Of a stretch of DNA of 64,000 bases, positions 34,701-43,538 are shown piece after piece; positions within the stretch are counted from its first letter, which is position 1; every line of letters begins with the position of its first letter. The DNA is taken from positions 75,144 to 139,143 of the forward strand of contig JAEWLC010000030.1 in the NCBI GenBank assembly GCA_023393475.1. The letters are read 5' to 3'. Source of the DNA: Pseudomonadota bacterium (lineage in GTDB: Bacteria > Pseudomonadota > Alphaproteobacteria > Rhizobiales > Devosiaceae). A program made the translations under genes and the position numbers. Under the pieces are notes generated by a model. That model ran no database searches. It was not told where the DNA came from and saw only the letters and a program-made list of their open reading frames with translations.

Positions 34701-34704
34701 TCAT
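34621..34704 (-). CDS. 27-residue single-pass membrane peptide (copy B)
   Basis: ATG 34704 to TGA 34621 encodes 27 residues beginning MIKTFSLS. A hydrophobic stretch (LFFLSVGMLLA) follows, and the peptide ends ASLPF. A second gene of identical length, 253 bp away on the same strand, matches at 16 of 27 residues with at least seven synonymous codon differences. That shows selection on the peptide. The frame lies antisense to the end of the GT2 gene. The ribosome-binding site is weak (AAGGGG is 13 bases upstream). The function is unknown; a membrane-inserted regulatory or toxin-like peptide is possible. Confidence 0.6.
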   Translation of the reverse strand: MIKTFSLSALFFLSVGMLLATHASLPF

Positions 34705-34957
34705 TTCGGGTATGGCGCCCCTTGGCGCCCGGCTATTCGAGTAATGGAAAAGGCTTGCGCGGCATGTTCCGCGCCGTTCGTCGCTCCAATGCACCCAAAC
34801 GGCTGAACGGAGTCTGAACTGGCACGGTTAACACCGGTCAGTGATGCAAAGCTGCGGCAGATTCGTGGCCGAGACCGCCCGGGCGCAGTGCGACTTTCGA
34901 CGCAGCGCCGTCAGGTGGCCGAAAAGCCACTAGTGCCTTTCCGGGGTGACCGGTGGC
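34705..34957. other. Intergenic region between the twin peptide genes
   Basis: This 253-bp stretch has no convincing gene. It holds a hairpin GGCGCC-N4-GGCGCC at about 34716-34731, just upstream of peptide B, and a smaller stem GTGGC-N6-GCCAC at about 34917-34932. No repeats link it to other parts of the window. Confidence 0.5.
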
Positions 34958-35041
34958 TCAGACTGGAACGGAAGCGTAAGCCGCGAAAAGCAACCCGAGC
35001 GCCAGGAAGAAGGCGATCGACAGCGAGAATGTCTTGAGCAT
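34958..35041 (-). CDS. 27-residue single-pass membrane peptide (copy A)
   Basis: ATG 35041 to TGA 34958 encodes 27 residues beginning MLKTFSLS, with the hydrophobic core AFFLALGLLFAA and the ending ASVPV. It is the paralogue of the peptide at 34621: both begin M-x-K-T-F-S-L-S, share FFL and a central G, and end with ASxPx. No clear Shine-Dalgarno sequence precedes it. It lies 64 bp downstream of the purS stop on the same strand. It is not antisense to any gene, which makes it the stronger of the two calls. Confidence 0.65.
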   Translation of the reverse strand: MLKTFSLSIAFFLALGLLFAAYASVPV

Positions 35042-35104
35042 CGGATTGGTCTTTGCTGGTACTGGCTCATTTACGCGAGCGGCCCGTACCTTAGTCGGTG
35101 AATC

Positions 35105-35347
35105 TTAAGGCGTGATTTCGATCGTGTAGTTTTCGATGACCGTGTTGGCGAGCAGCTTCTCGCACATCGCACGCACGTTGGTCTCGGCCTGTGACGGATC
35201 GGCATCACCGAGGTCGAGGTCAAATACCTTGCCCTGCCGGACCGTGCCGACACCGTCGAAGCCGAGGCTTTTCAGCGAGCCCTGGATGGCCTGGCCCTGG
35301 GGGTCGAGGACGCCGGACTTGAGCGTGACGGTGACGCGCGCTTTCAT
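35105..35347 (-). CDS. purS: Phosphoribosylformylglycinamidine synthase subunit PurS
   Basis: PurS is the 80-residue small subunit that bridges PurQ and PurL so ammonia passes between them. The sequence shows the family start MKARVTVTLKSGVLDPQGQA, then DLGDADPSQAETNVRAMCEKLLANTVIENY. It lies 46 bp downstream of purC and is probably cotranscribed with it. Confidence 0.97.
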   Translation of the reverse strand: MKARVTVTLKSGVLDPQGQAIQGSLKSLGFDGVGTVRQGKVFDLDLGDADPSQAETNVRAMCEKLLANTVIENYTIEITP

Positions 35348-35393
35348 CGAATTTCCCGAAAGAGGGCGGGGCCATCCGGCCCCGCTGGTTGCG

Positions 35394-36158
35394 CTATTGC
35401 ACGAGTCGCGGGCCAGTGGTCAACGCGTTGTCGGTTTCCACCAGAATCCCGAGGCGCTGGGCCACTTCGCGGTAGGCATCGACGAGGCCGCCAAGGTTCT
35501 CGCGGAAGCGGTCCTTGTCGAGCTTGTTGCGGGTCTTGATGTCCCACAGGCGGCAATTGTCCGGGCTGATCTCGTCGGCCAGCACGATGCGCATCAGGTC
35601 GCCGTCATAGAGCCGGCCGCATTCGATCTTGAAGTCGACGAGCTGGATGCCGACGCCCATGAACAGGCCGGTGAGGAAGTCGTTGACGCGGATGGCCAGC
35701 GCCATGATGTCGTCGAGTTCCTGCGGCGTCGCCCAGCCGAAGGCAGTGATGTGCTCTTCCGAGACCATCGGATCGTTGAGAGCGTCGTCCTTGTAATAGA
35801 ACTCGATGATCGAGCGGGGCAGCTGCGTGCCGGGCTCGAGGCCGAGGCGCTTGGTCAGCGAGCCGGCGGCCACATTACGGACCACTACCTCGAGCGGAAT
35901 GATCTCGACTTCCTTGATCAGCTGCTCGCGCATGTTGAGGCGGCGGATGAAGTGGGTCGGGATGCCGAGGCCGTTGAGCTTCGAGAAGATGAACTCGGAG
36001 ATCCGGTTGTTCAGGACGCCCTTGCCGTCGATGATCTCATGCTTGGCGCCGTTGCCGGCGGTCGCGTCATCCTTGAAATACTGGATCAGCGTGCCCGGCT
36101 CCGGGCCCTCGTAGAGGGTCTTGGCCTTGCCGTCATAGATCTTGCGGCGACGGTTCAT
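35394..36158 (-). CDS. purC: Phosphoribosylaminoimidazole-succinocarboxamide synthase
   Basis: PurC joins aspartate to CAIR in purine synthesis (ATP-dependent). The 254-residue protein has MNRRRKIYDGKAKTLYEG at the start, VVVRNVAAGSLTKRLG as the substrate loop, and LVDFKIECGR and LADEISPDNCRLWD near the metal/ATP site. ATG 36158 has GCAGGG upstream; longer frames lack conservation. It heads a purC-purS pair. Confidence 0.97.
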   Translation of the reverse strand: MNRRRKIYDGKAKTLYEGPEPGTLIQYFKDDATAGNGAKHEIIDGKGVLNNRISEFIFSKLNGLGIPTHFIRRLNMREQLIKEVEIIPLEVVVRNVAAGSLTKRLGLEPGTQLPRSIIEFYYKDDALNDPMVSEEHITAFGWATPQELDDIMALAIRVNDFLTGLFMGVGIQLVDFKIECGRLYDGDLMRIVLADEISPDNCRLWDIKTRNKLDKDRFRENLGGLVDAYREVAQRLGILVETDNALTTGPRLVQ

Positions 36159-36200
36159 ATGAGCCCTGCCTCTCGGACAATGTGGGGAATTGCGGCCTAA

Positions 36201-36218
36201 TGCGCCAAATCGGGCGCA
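36201..36218. promoter_or_regulatory. Inverted repeat in the purC leader
   Basis: TGCGCC and GGCGCA are perfect arms with a six-base spacer, 43 bases upstream of purC. They fall between TTGCTT and CATTAG on the purC strand, which resemble -35 and -10 boxes 18 bases apart. An operator for a purine-responsive regulator is plausible but unproven. Confidence 0.35.
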
Positions 36219-36404
36219 AAAAGCAAGTTCTTTCGCCGGACGCGCGACGGTGGCATGAGTCGGTGGCTGCATCCTTTCACCGCCTTATCCGTTGCTTGGC
36301 TTGACCAAATGCCGCGACGGCAGCCGTTGATTTGGGTCGCCCGGCAGCTTATGTCGGAGCCAATAGAGGGCGCCCCGCGAGCGGGCCAATAAGCGGAGAG
36401 AATC

Positions 36405-36728
36405 ATGTCGGGTTTCAGCGATCGCGAAAAAGGCCAGGAAGCCAAGTTCGCCCACGACTCGGAACTGCGCTTCAAGGCGGAGGCACGTCGCAACAAGCTG
36501 CTCGGGCTGTGGGCCGCCGAGCACATGGGCCTCAGCGAAGAGCACGCCAAGCAGTATGCCGCCGAAGTGGTGGCCTCGGACTTCGAGGAAGCCGGCGACG
36601 AGGACGTGTTCCGCAAGATTTCCGGTGATCTCAAGGCGAAGGGCGCCTCGGTGTCCGACGACATGATTCGCCAGAAGATGGCCGAACTGGTCGGCGTCGC
36701 GCGCGAGCAGGTCCTCGGCGAGGGCTGA
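36405..36728 (+). CDS. DUF1476 protein, F1-ATPase inhibitor zeta subunit
   Basis: In alphaproteobacteria DUF1476 proteins are the zeta subunit, which inserts its N-terminal helix into F1 and blocks wasteful ATP hydrolysis by the ATP synthase. The 107-residue protein begins MSGFSDREKGQEAKFAHDSE, the inhibitory segment of this family, and continues with four helices (LGLWAAEHMGLSEEHAKQYAA and so on). It is divergent from purC, a neighbourhood typical of Hyphomicrobiales. Confidence 0.9.
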   Translation: MSGFSDREKGQEAKFAHDSELRFKAEARRNKLLGLWAAEHMGLSEEHAKQYAAEVVASDFEEAGDEDVFRKISGDLKAKGASVSDDMIRQKMAELVGVAREQVLGEG

Positions 36729-36753
36729 TTCCAGCAAGAACTGAGAATTCAGG

Positions 36754-36793
36754 GACCGGGGGAGCGGCGGAGCGCCGTTCCCCCGGTCTTTTC
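36754..36793. terminator. Bidirectional intrinsic terminator between DUF1476 and metY
   Basis: GACCGGGGGAGCGGCG pairs with CGCCGTTCCCCCGGTC almost perfectly across a short GAG loop. It is followed by TTTTCGTT on the plus strand and sits 25 bp beyond the DUF1476 stop. It can also serve metY, whose stop is at 36795. Confidence 0.8.
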
Positions 36794-36794
36794 G

Positions 36795-38111
36795 TTATTC
36801 GGCGGCAGCTGCCTGCACGCCCGAGGCCTTCAGGGCCTGGTCGAGGTCGGCGAGGATGTCGTCGATATGCTCGATGCCGATGGCGAGGCGGACGTAGCCG
36901 GGTGTCACGCCGGCCGACAGCTGCTCGGCGGACGAGAGCTGCGAGTGCGTGGTCGTCGCCGGGTGGATGGCGAGCGAGCGGGCGTCACCGATGTTGGCAG
37001 CGTGGTAGAAGAGCTGCAGTGAATCGATGAAGCGGGCGCCCGCCTCGCGGCCATTGGCCAGCTCGAAGCCGATCAGCGCGCCATAGCCGCGCTTCAGGTA
37101 CTTGTCGGCAGTCGCCTTCTTGTCGCCCGTCTGCAGGCTCGGGTAGTTGACCGATACGATCTCCGGTCGCTTCTGCAGCCACTCGGCCACCTTGCGGCCA
37201 TTCTCGAAGTGCCGGTCGACACGCAGCGCCAGGGTCTCGATGCCCTGGATGGTGAGGAAGGCGTTGAACGGCGACAGCGCCGCGCCCTGCGTGCGGAGCA
37301 GGGTCGTACGGGCCTTGAGGATATAGGCGATCGGACCAAGCGGCTTCGCCGCCTCGACCCACACCGCGCCGTGATAGGCCTGGTCCGGTGTGTTCAGCAG
37401 CGGCTGGCGTTCGGGCTTCGCTGCCCAGTCGAAATTGCCGCCGTCGACGATCAGGCCGCCGATCGAGTTGCCGTGGCCGCCGAGATACTTGGTCGAGGAA
37501 TACACCACCACAGCCGCGCCATGTTCGAACGGGCGGGCGGTCAGCGGAGCGGCCGTGTTATCGACGATCAGCGGAATGCCGAACTCGCGACCGACGGAGG
37601 CGATCTCGCCGATCTTCAGCACCGCCAGCTTGGGGTTCGGCAGCGTCTCGGCATAGTAGGCGCGGGTCTTGTCGTCCGTGGCGCGGCGGAAGTTCTCCGG
37701 GTCGGACGGGTCGACGAAGCGCGCCTCGATACCGGCTTCCCGAAGGGTGTTCTTGAACAGGTTGTAGGTGCCGCCATAGAGGTCGGTCGAAGCGACGATG
37801 TTGTCGCCGGCGACGGCGAGGTTCTGTACCGAATAGGCGGTCGCTGCCTGTCCGGAGGCCACGGCCAGCGCGGCTGCGCCGCCCTCGAGGGCCGCGACGC
37901 GCTTCTCGAGCACGTCGGTCGTCGGGTTCCCGAGCCGGGTATAGATGTTACCCAGCTGCTTGAGCGCGAACAGGTCCGCCGCGTGCTCGCTGCTCTCGAA
38001 CTGATATGACGTGGTCTGGTAGATCGGAACCGCAACCGCACCGGTCGCGGGATCGGAACGCCAGCCGGCGTGCAGGCCCTGGGTTTCGGGATTCTTGCTG
38101 TTTACTGACAT
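36795..38111 (-). CDS. metY: O-acetylhomoserine sulfhydrylase (MetY-type)
   Basis: A PLP enzyme that makes homocysteine (methionine synthesis) from O-acetylhomoserine and sulfide. The 438 residues are longer than cystathionine gamma-synthase and carry the internal insertions typical of MetY. GIYTRLGNPTTD-like and DLYGGTYNLF segments bind PLP phosphate. The PLP lysine is Lys208 (SSTKYLGGHGNSIGG). A bifunctional acetylserine activity cannot be excluded. Confidence 0.93.
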   Translation of the reverse strand: MSVNSKNPETQGLHAGWRSDPATGAVAVPIYQTTSYQFESSEHAADLFALKQLGNIYTRLGNPTTDVLEKRVAALEGGAAALAVASGQAATAYSVQNLAVAGDNIVASTDLYGGTYNLFKNTLREAGIEARFVDPSDPENFRRATDDKTRAYYAETLPNPKLAVLKIGEIASVGREFGIPLIVDNTAAPLTARPFEHGAAVVVYSSTKYLGGHGNSIGGLIVDGGNFDWAAKPERQPLLNTPDQAYHGAVWVEAAKPLGPIAYILKARTTLLRTQGAALSPFNAFLTIQGIETLALRVDRHFENGRKVAEWLQKRPEIVSVNYPSLQTGDKKATADKYLKRGYGALIGFELANGREAGARFIDSLQLFYHAANIGDARSLAIHPATTTHSQLSSAEQLSAGVTPGYVRLAIGIEHIDDILADLDQALKASGVQAAAAE

Positions 38112-38249
38112 CTCTGCCTCTTTCTAGCCCCTCGCAAAGGCGGCATCCTAGGCGAGCAACCATGATCAGGGCCAGACCAAAGCTGCCAAAGTTGGGGAGG
38201 TGGCGCGGAAGAGTTTTCGACGCCGTCCACAAATCGTGGAACGGCGGGG

Positions 38250-38797
38250 TCAGATCCGCTGCATCAGCCGGGTGAACATCAGCAGCCCCTCGGGCCACGG
38301 ACCGTGGCCGGATGCGGTGTTGATGTGGCCCGCGTCGCCGGCGAAATGCAGTTCTGAACCCCAGCCGGCCGCCATCTGGGCGGCGCGCTCCAGCGACACC
38401 AGCTCGTCGTTGTTCGAAACAACCAGCAGCGAGGGGAAGGGCAGGGGATCGAGCGGCACGTTGGCAAAGCTCTGCGCCTCGCGCGGGATCGTCTTGCCCT
38501 CGTGATCGGGCGGCGAAACGAGGAACGCCCCCTTCGCCTTGCCCTTGGGCAGGCGCGGCGCGGCATGGACCAGCGCTGACACTGCGAGCGAGTGGGCGAT
38601 CAGCACCACCGGCTTTTCCGCCAGCTCTACCGCCTCGACGATAGCGGCCGTCCAGTCGCGGATGTCGGGGTTGTCCCATTCTTCCTGCTCGACGATCCGG
38701 CCGGTCGAGAACCTCTCGGCCCAGCGCCGTTGCCAGTGACCGGCGCCGGAATTGCCGAGGCCCGGCAGGATCAGGACACTTGCGTCGGCGATACGCA

Positions 38798-38798
<1 letters not shown>
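38250..38798 (-). CDS. RBBP9/YdeN-type serine hydrolase
   Basis: A small, 182-residue alpha/beta hydrolase with the start VLILPGLGNSGAGHWQRRW and the nucleophile elbow AHSLAV (Ser near residue 70). The acid lies in NNDELVS and the histidine in DAGHINTASGHGPWPEG, a family signature. The substrate is unknown. ATG 38798 shares its A with the purB stop (TGATG), so translation is coupled. Confidence 0.87.
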
Positions 38799-40120
<1,322 letters not shown>

Positions 40121-40139
40121 AGGCTTATGGCTCGTTGTT

Positions 40140-40161
40140 CGCGTAACGGATGCGTTACGCG
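40140..40161 (-). other. Stem-loop between rpe and purB
   Basis: CGCGTAAC and GTTACGCG form a perfect eight-base stem around a six-base loop. The stem covers the rpe stop and ends 20 bases before purB. It could attenuate or stabilise the intercistronic mRNA; it lacks a T run. Confidence 0.5.
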
Positions 40162-40832
40162 GTGACTGTCGTGGCAGCGTTGCGGATGGCCGCGATGCGG
40201 CCGGCATAGGTGGCAGGGTCGTTGCCGGCAAAGACCGAGGTGCCGGCGACATAGAGGTCCGCGCCGGCTTCGGCGAGGGCGCGGGAGTTTTCGACGGAGA
40301 CACCGCCGTCCACCTGCAGATCTACGGGGCGCCCGCCGATCAAAGCCCGGGCCTGGCGCAGCTTGTGCAGGCTCTCTTCTATGAACTTCTGGCCGCCGAA
40401 TCCGGGGTTCACGCTCATCACCAGCACAAGGTCGACGTCGCCGATCACATGTTCGATGGCCGAGACGGGAGTCGCCGGGTTGATGGCGACGCCGGCGCGC
40501 TTCCCTTCGGCGCGGATCGCCTGCAGCGAGCGGTGGAGGTGCGGGCCGGCTTCGGCATGGACGGTGATCGAATCCGCGCCGGCCTTCGCGAAGGCGGCGA
40601 GGTACGGATCGGCCGGCGCGATCATCAGGTGGACGTCAACGACCTTCTTGGTCAGCGGCCGGATGGCGGAGACGATCATCGGCCCGATGGTGATGTTGGG
40701 GACGAAGTGCCCGTCCATCACGTCGACATGGATGTAGTCGGCGCCACCCGCGTCGATGGCGCGAATCTCATCGCCCAGCCGGGTGAAGTCGGCGGAGAGG
40801 ATGGACGGAGCGATGCGGATCGGGCGGGGCAT
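40155..40832 (-). CDS. rpe: Ribulose-phosphate 3-epimerase
   Basis: Rpe interconverts ribulose-5-phosphate and xylulose-5-phosphate in the pentose phosphate pathway. The 225-residue TIM barrel shows IAPSILSADFTRLGDEI, the metal-binding HVDVMDGHFVPNITIG and LVMSVNPGFGGQKFI, and QVDGGVS near the end. It precedes purB, and is joined to it by a hairpin. Confidence 0.97.
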   Translation of the reverse strand: MPRPIRIAPSILSADFTRLGDEIRAIDAGGADYIHVDVMDGHFVPNITIGPMIVSAIRPLTKKVVDVHLMIAPADPYLAAFAKAGADSITVHAEAGPHLHRSLQAIRAEGKRAGVAINPATPVSAIEHVIGDVDLVLVMSVNPGFGGQKFIEESLHKLRQARALIGGRPVDLQVDGGVSVENSRALAEAGADLYVAGTSVFAGNDPATYAGRIAAIRNAATTVTA

Positions 40833-40885
40833 GGGCAGGCGCCTCTGCAGTTGTTCAGTGGCTGATACAGCGCCCCAACCGCGAT

Positions 40886-40913
40886 GTCATCCCTGCGAAA
40901 GCAGTGGGCCGGG
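40886..40913. repeat. Partial copy of a dispersed palindromic repeat
   Basis: GTCATCCCTGCGAAAGCAG and the following GGCCGG resemble each arm of the repeat at 50213-50284 (GTCATTCCCGCGAAAGCGG form). It lies between rpe and the siderophore-binding gene. It is a degenerate single copy. Confidence 0.45.
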
Positions 40914-40924
40914 TTTCCACTGGC

Positions 40925-41905
40925 TCACGGCACGGCCGTTGTCGGATCACCGTCCACCGCCGCCGCCAGCTTTGCCGGCAACAGATCCAGCAGGTAGCCG
41001 AGCGAAAGCGGAGTCTGCCAGCTCATCGCAGCGCTGGCCAAGCCATCGCCATCGTCGAGCCAGACCGACCGGTTTTCCCTGGCAAGGCGAAGGCCCTGAT
41101 AGAGTCCCATGGCCTCGACCTTTTCCTGAACGGTGACGTCATCGGCGGGCCAGATCGCCACATCCATGTCCAGCAGGTCGATGTATTCGGCGCTGATGGT
41201 GATGCGGTTATCCGCGTCGGCCAGCTTGTCCAGCTCCGGCGGGAATGTGAGGCCTAGATCGATCAGGAACTTGCTGGCGAGGTCGTTGCTGCCCCAGACT
41301 GTGAAGTTGCCACCATCCTCGAGATAGACGTTGGTGCTGGTCTTGCCCGCCAGCTGCGGATACTCGGCACGCACCGCCGCATATCGATCGGCGAAGGACT
41401 TGATGATCGCGTCGGACTGCGCGGTGCTGCCGGAGGTCGCCTTGTCGATGATCGCGAGTTCAGCCTGCCACGGCGCGCCCCAGTGCTGGTAACCGGCCGG
41501 CGTCACTACGGTCGGAGCGATCTGCGACAGCTGGTTGTACACCGCCTCGTCCATCGTGACGTAGATGGCGATGATCAGGTCCGGCTTCTGCGCCGCCACC
41601 CATTCGATGTTGATACCGTCGGCGGTCATCACCTCAGGCGTCGCATTCACTAACTTTCGGGCTTCTTCGGCCCAGGGCCACGTAGCGTAGGCATGGTCAC
41701 CCCACCACTCCTTCACACCCACCGGAGCGATGCCGAGCGCATAGAGGAAATCCTGCTCGTGCATGCCCACGGATACGACCCGCACCGGCGCCTTCTCGAC
41801 GGTGGTGGTGCCGTAGACATGGTCCACCGTGACCGGAAATTCCTGCGCCAATGCCGGAGCGATCATCGCCACCAGCGCGGCGAGCGCGAGTGCAAGTCTG
41901 TTCAT
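40925..41905 (-). CDS. Periplasmic iron-siderophore binding protein of an ABC transporter
   Basis: A signal peptide (LALALAALVAMIAPALA, then QEFP) leads to a FhuD/FepB-type binding domain in 326 residues: TVDHVYGTTTVEKAPVRVVSVG, EWVAAQKPDLIIAI and SAEYIDLLDMDVAIWPADD. It would capture a ferric siderophore in the periplasm. No permease or ATPase gene is nearby, so the import partners must be elsewhere. AGGGAGAA precedes the ATG and a possible iron box lies upstream. Confidence 0.87.
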   Translation of the reverse strand: MNRLALALAALVAMIAPALAQEFPVTVDHVYGTTTVEKAPVRVVSVGMHEQDFLYALGIAPVGVKEWWGDHAYATWPWAEEARKLVNATPEVMTADGINIEWVAAQKPDLIIAIYVTMDEAVYNQLSQIAPTVVTPAGYQHWGAPWQAELAIIDKATSGSTAQSDAIIKSFADRYAAVRAEYPQLAGKTSTNVYLEDGGNFTVWGSNDLASKFLIDLGLTFPPELDKLADADNRITISAEYIDLLDMDVAIWPADDVTVQEKVEAMGLYQGLRLARENRSVWLDDGDGLASAAMSWQTPLSLGYLLDLLPAKLAAAVDGDPTTAVP

Positions 41906-41953
41906 GCAATTCTCCCTGGGGCCAAGCGCCCGTGGGTGGGAATACACAAAAGA

Positions 41954-41968
41954 TGAGTTTAGTAGTCA
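41954..41968. promoter_or_regulatory. Candidate IRO box (RirA-type)
   Basis: TGAGTTTAGTAGTCA fits TGA-N9-TCA, the iron-responsive IRO pattern bound by RirA in rhizobia. It lies 49 bases upstream of the siderophore-binding gene, as iron repression would require. The inner bases are not fully symmetrical. Confidence 0.45.
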
Positions 41969-42037
41969 AGTTATGATGTAGGCTTCACAACGCGGCGAGC
42001 GCCACCCGGTCGCATTGCCTTCCGTGGGCAACCCGGT

Positions 42038-42790
42038 ATGACTTCGCGCGCAATGGATCAGATTTCGCTTTGGCTGGTGTTCGGGGCAGGGGTGCTGAGT
42101 TTTCTCAGCCCCTGCGTTCTGCCGCTCGTGCCGCCCTATCTCACCTATATGAGCGGGGCGAGCTTCGACCAGCTGCGCGCCGATGGCGCGACCGCCGGGA
42201 CCCTGTGGCGGAAGAGCGTGTTCACCTCGCTGTTCTTCATCGCGGGCTTCTCGATCGTCTTCATCCTGTTCGGCATCACCGCGACGGCGCTGGGCCAGGC
42301 CTTCCGGCAGGCGCTGCCCATCCTGACGCCGCTCGCCGGCATCTTCATCATCGCGATGGGGCTGCACTTCCTCGGCGTCTATCGCATCGGGTTCCTCGAC
42401 CGGCAGTTGCGCCACAACGGTCCTGGCGTCGCCAGCGGGCCGGTCGGCGGGTTCCTGCTCGGCCTCGCCTTTGCCATTGGCTGGACGCCCTGCATCGGCC
42501 CCGTCCTCGCGTCGATCCTGGCGCTCGCCGCCCAGCAGCAAACTGCAATGGATGGCGCGGCGCTGCTCGGGCTCTACTCGCTGGGCCTCGGCGTGCCGTT
42601 CCTCCTCGCGGGCCTCGCCATCGGACCGTTCCTGAGCTTCTTCTCGGACTTCAAGAAGCACCTCGCCGTGGTCGAGAAGGTGATGGGCGGCCTGCTGGTG
42701 GTCACGGGCCTCCTCTTCCTCACCGGCCAGTTCACCCGCATCTCCTACTGGTTCCTCGAGACCTTCCCGGTCCTGCAGCAGTTCGGCTGA
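42038..42790 (+). CDS. ccdA: Cytochrome c biogenesis protein CcdA
   Basis: CcdA carries electrons from thioredoxin across the inner membrane to keep periplasmic thiols reduced for cytochrome c maturation. The 250-residue protein has six membrane segments, with its redox cysteines Cys26 (FLSPCVLPLVPPYL) and Cys152 (GWTPCIGPVLAS) in place. ATG 42053 is an alternative start. It is convergent with radC and stands alone. Confidence 0.93.
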   Translation: MTSRAMDQISLWLVFGAGVLSFLSPCVLPLVPPYLTYMSGASFDQLRADGATAGTLWRKSVFTSLFFIAGFSIVFILFGITATALGQAFRQALPILTPLAGIFIIAMGLHFLGVYRIGFLDRQLRHNGPGVASGPVGGFLLGLAFAIGWTPCIGPVLASILALAAQQQTAMDGAALLGLYSLGLGVPFLLAGLAIGPFLSFFSDFKKHLAVVEKVMGGLLVVTGLLFLTGQFTRISYWFLETFPVLQQFG

Positions 42791-42791
42791 G

Positions 42792-43535
42792 CTAGATCAG
42801 CTTCAGCCCGCGCATCGAGGCGTGGCCGGCTTTGCCGATAATGATGTGGTCGTGCAGCGTGATGCCCAGCGGCCGGGCCACGTCGTTGATCTGCCGCGTC
42901 ATCTGCACATCGGCCGATGACGGCGAGGGATCGCCCGACGGGTGGTTGTGGACGAGGATGATGGCCGTCGCGCCCAGCTCCAGCGAGCGCTTGATCACTT
43001 CGCGCGGATAGACCGGGGTGTGATCGACCGTCCCTTCCTGCTGCACCTCGTCGGCGATCAGCCGGTTCTTCTTGTCGAGGAAGAGGATGCGGAACTGCTC
43101 CACCGTGTTGAAGGCCATCTGCGCCGTCACGTAGTCGATCAGCGCCGACCATGAGCTGAGGATGGGCAGATCGCGATCGACGCGATGCCGGGCGAAGCGC
43201 TGGGCCGCCGCCTGCACGATCTTGAGGTTGATCGCGCTCGACTCGCTGATCCCCTTCACTTCGGCGAGCCGCTCCGGTGCGGCGCTCATCACGGCCGAAT
43301 AGGTGCCGAAGCGCGACAGCAGCTCCTTGGCCAGCATCTTGGTATCGACGCGGGGGATGGCGAGGAACAGGATCAGCTCGAGCAGTTCGGAATCGTCGAG
43401 CGCCTGTTCACCGACGCGCAGGAAGCGCTGGCGGGCGCGCTCGCGATGGCCGCTCTTCAGGTCGACGGCCGACGCGTTGACAAGAGGCTGTGCCTCGCCG
43501 AGTCCGTCCGGCGATGGCTTGGCCCCCCTTGGCAT
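42792..43535 (-). CDS. radC: RadC family JAB-domain protein
   Basis: The 247-residue protein has an N-terminal helix-hairpin-helix region (LAEVKGISESSAINL) and the JAMM motif HNHPSGDPSPSSAD at residues 196-209, as in RadC proteins. Despite its name, a DNA-repair role is unproven; the fold suggests a metal-dependent peptidase or nuclease. The stop lies one base from the ccdA stop. map follows four bases upstream on the same strand. Confidence 0.93.
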   Translation of the reverse strand: MPRGAKPSPDGLGEAQPLVNASAVDLKSGHRERARQRFLRVGEQALDDSELLELILFLAIPRVDTKMLAKELLSRFGTYSAVMSAAPERLAEVKGISESSAINLKIVQAAAQRFARHRVDRDLPILSSWSALIDYVTAQMAFNTVEQFRILFLDKKNRLIADEVQQEGTVDHTPVYPREVIKRSLELGATAIILVHNHPSGDPSPSSADVQMTRQINDVARPLGITLHDHIIIGKAGHASMRGLKLI

Positions 43536-43538
43536 GTT

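Noticed and set aside
38112..38160. Stem with downstream GCUAGAAAGAGG before metY, resembling a SAM-II riboswitch
   Set aside because: The stem CTCGC/GCGAG and the purine-rich tail have the right layout, but conserved SAM-II loop bases are missing.
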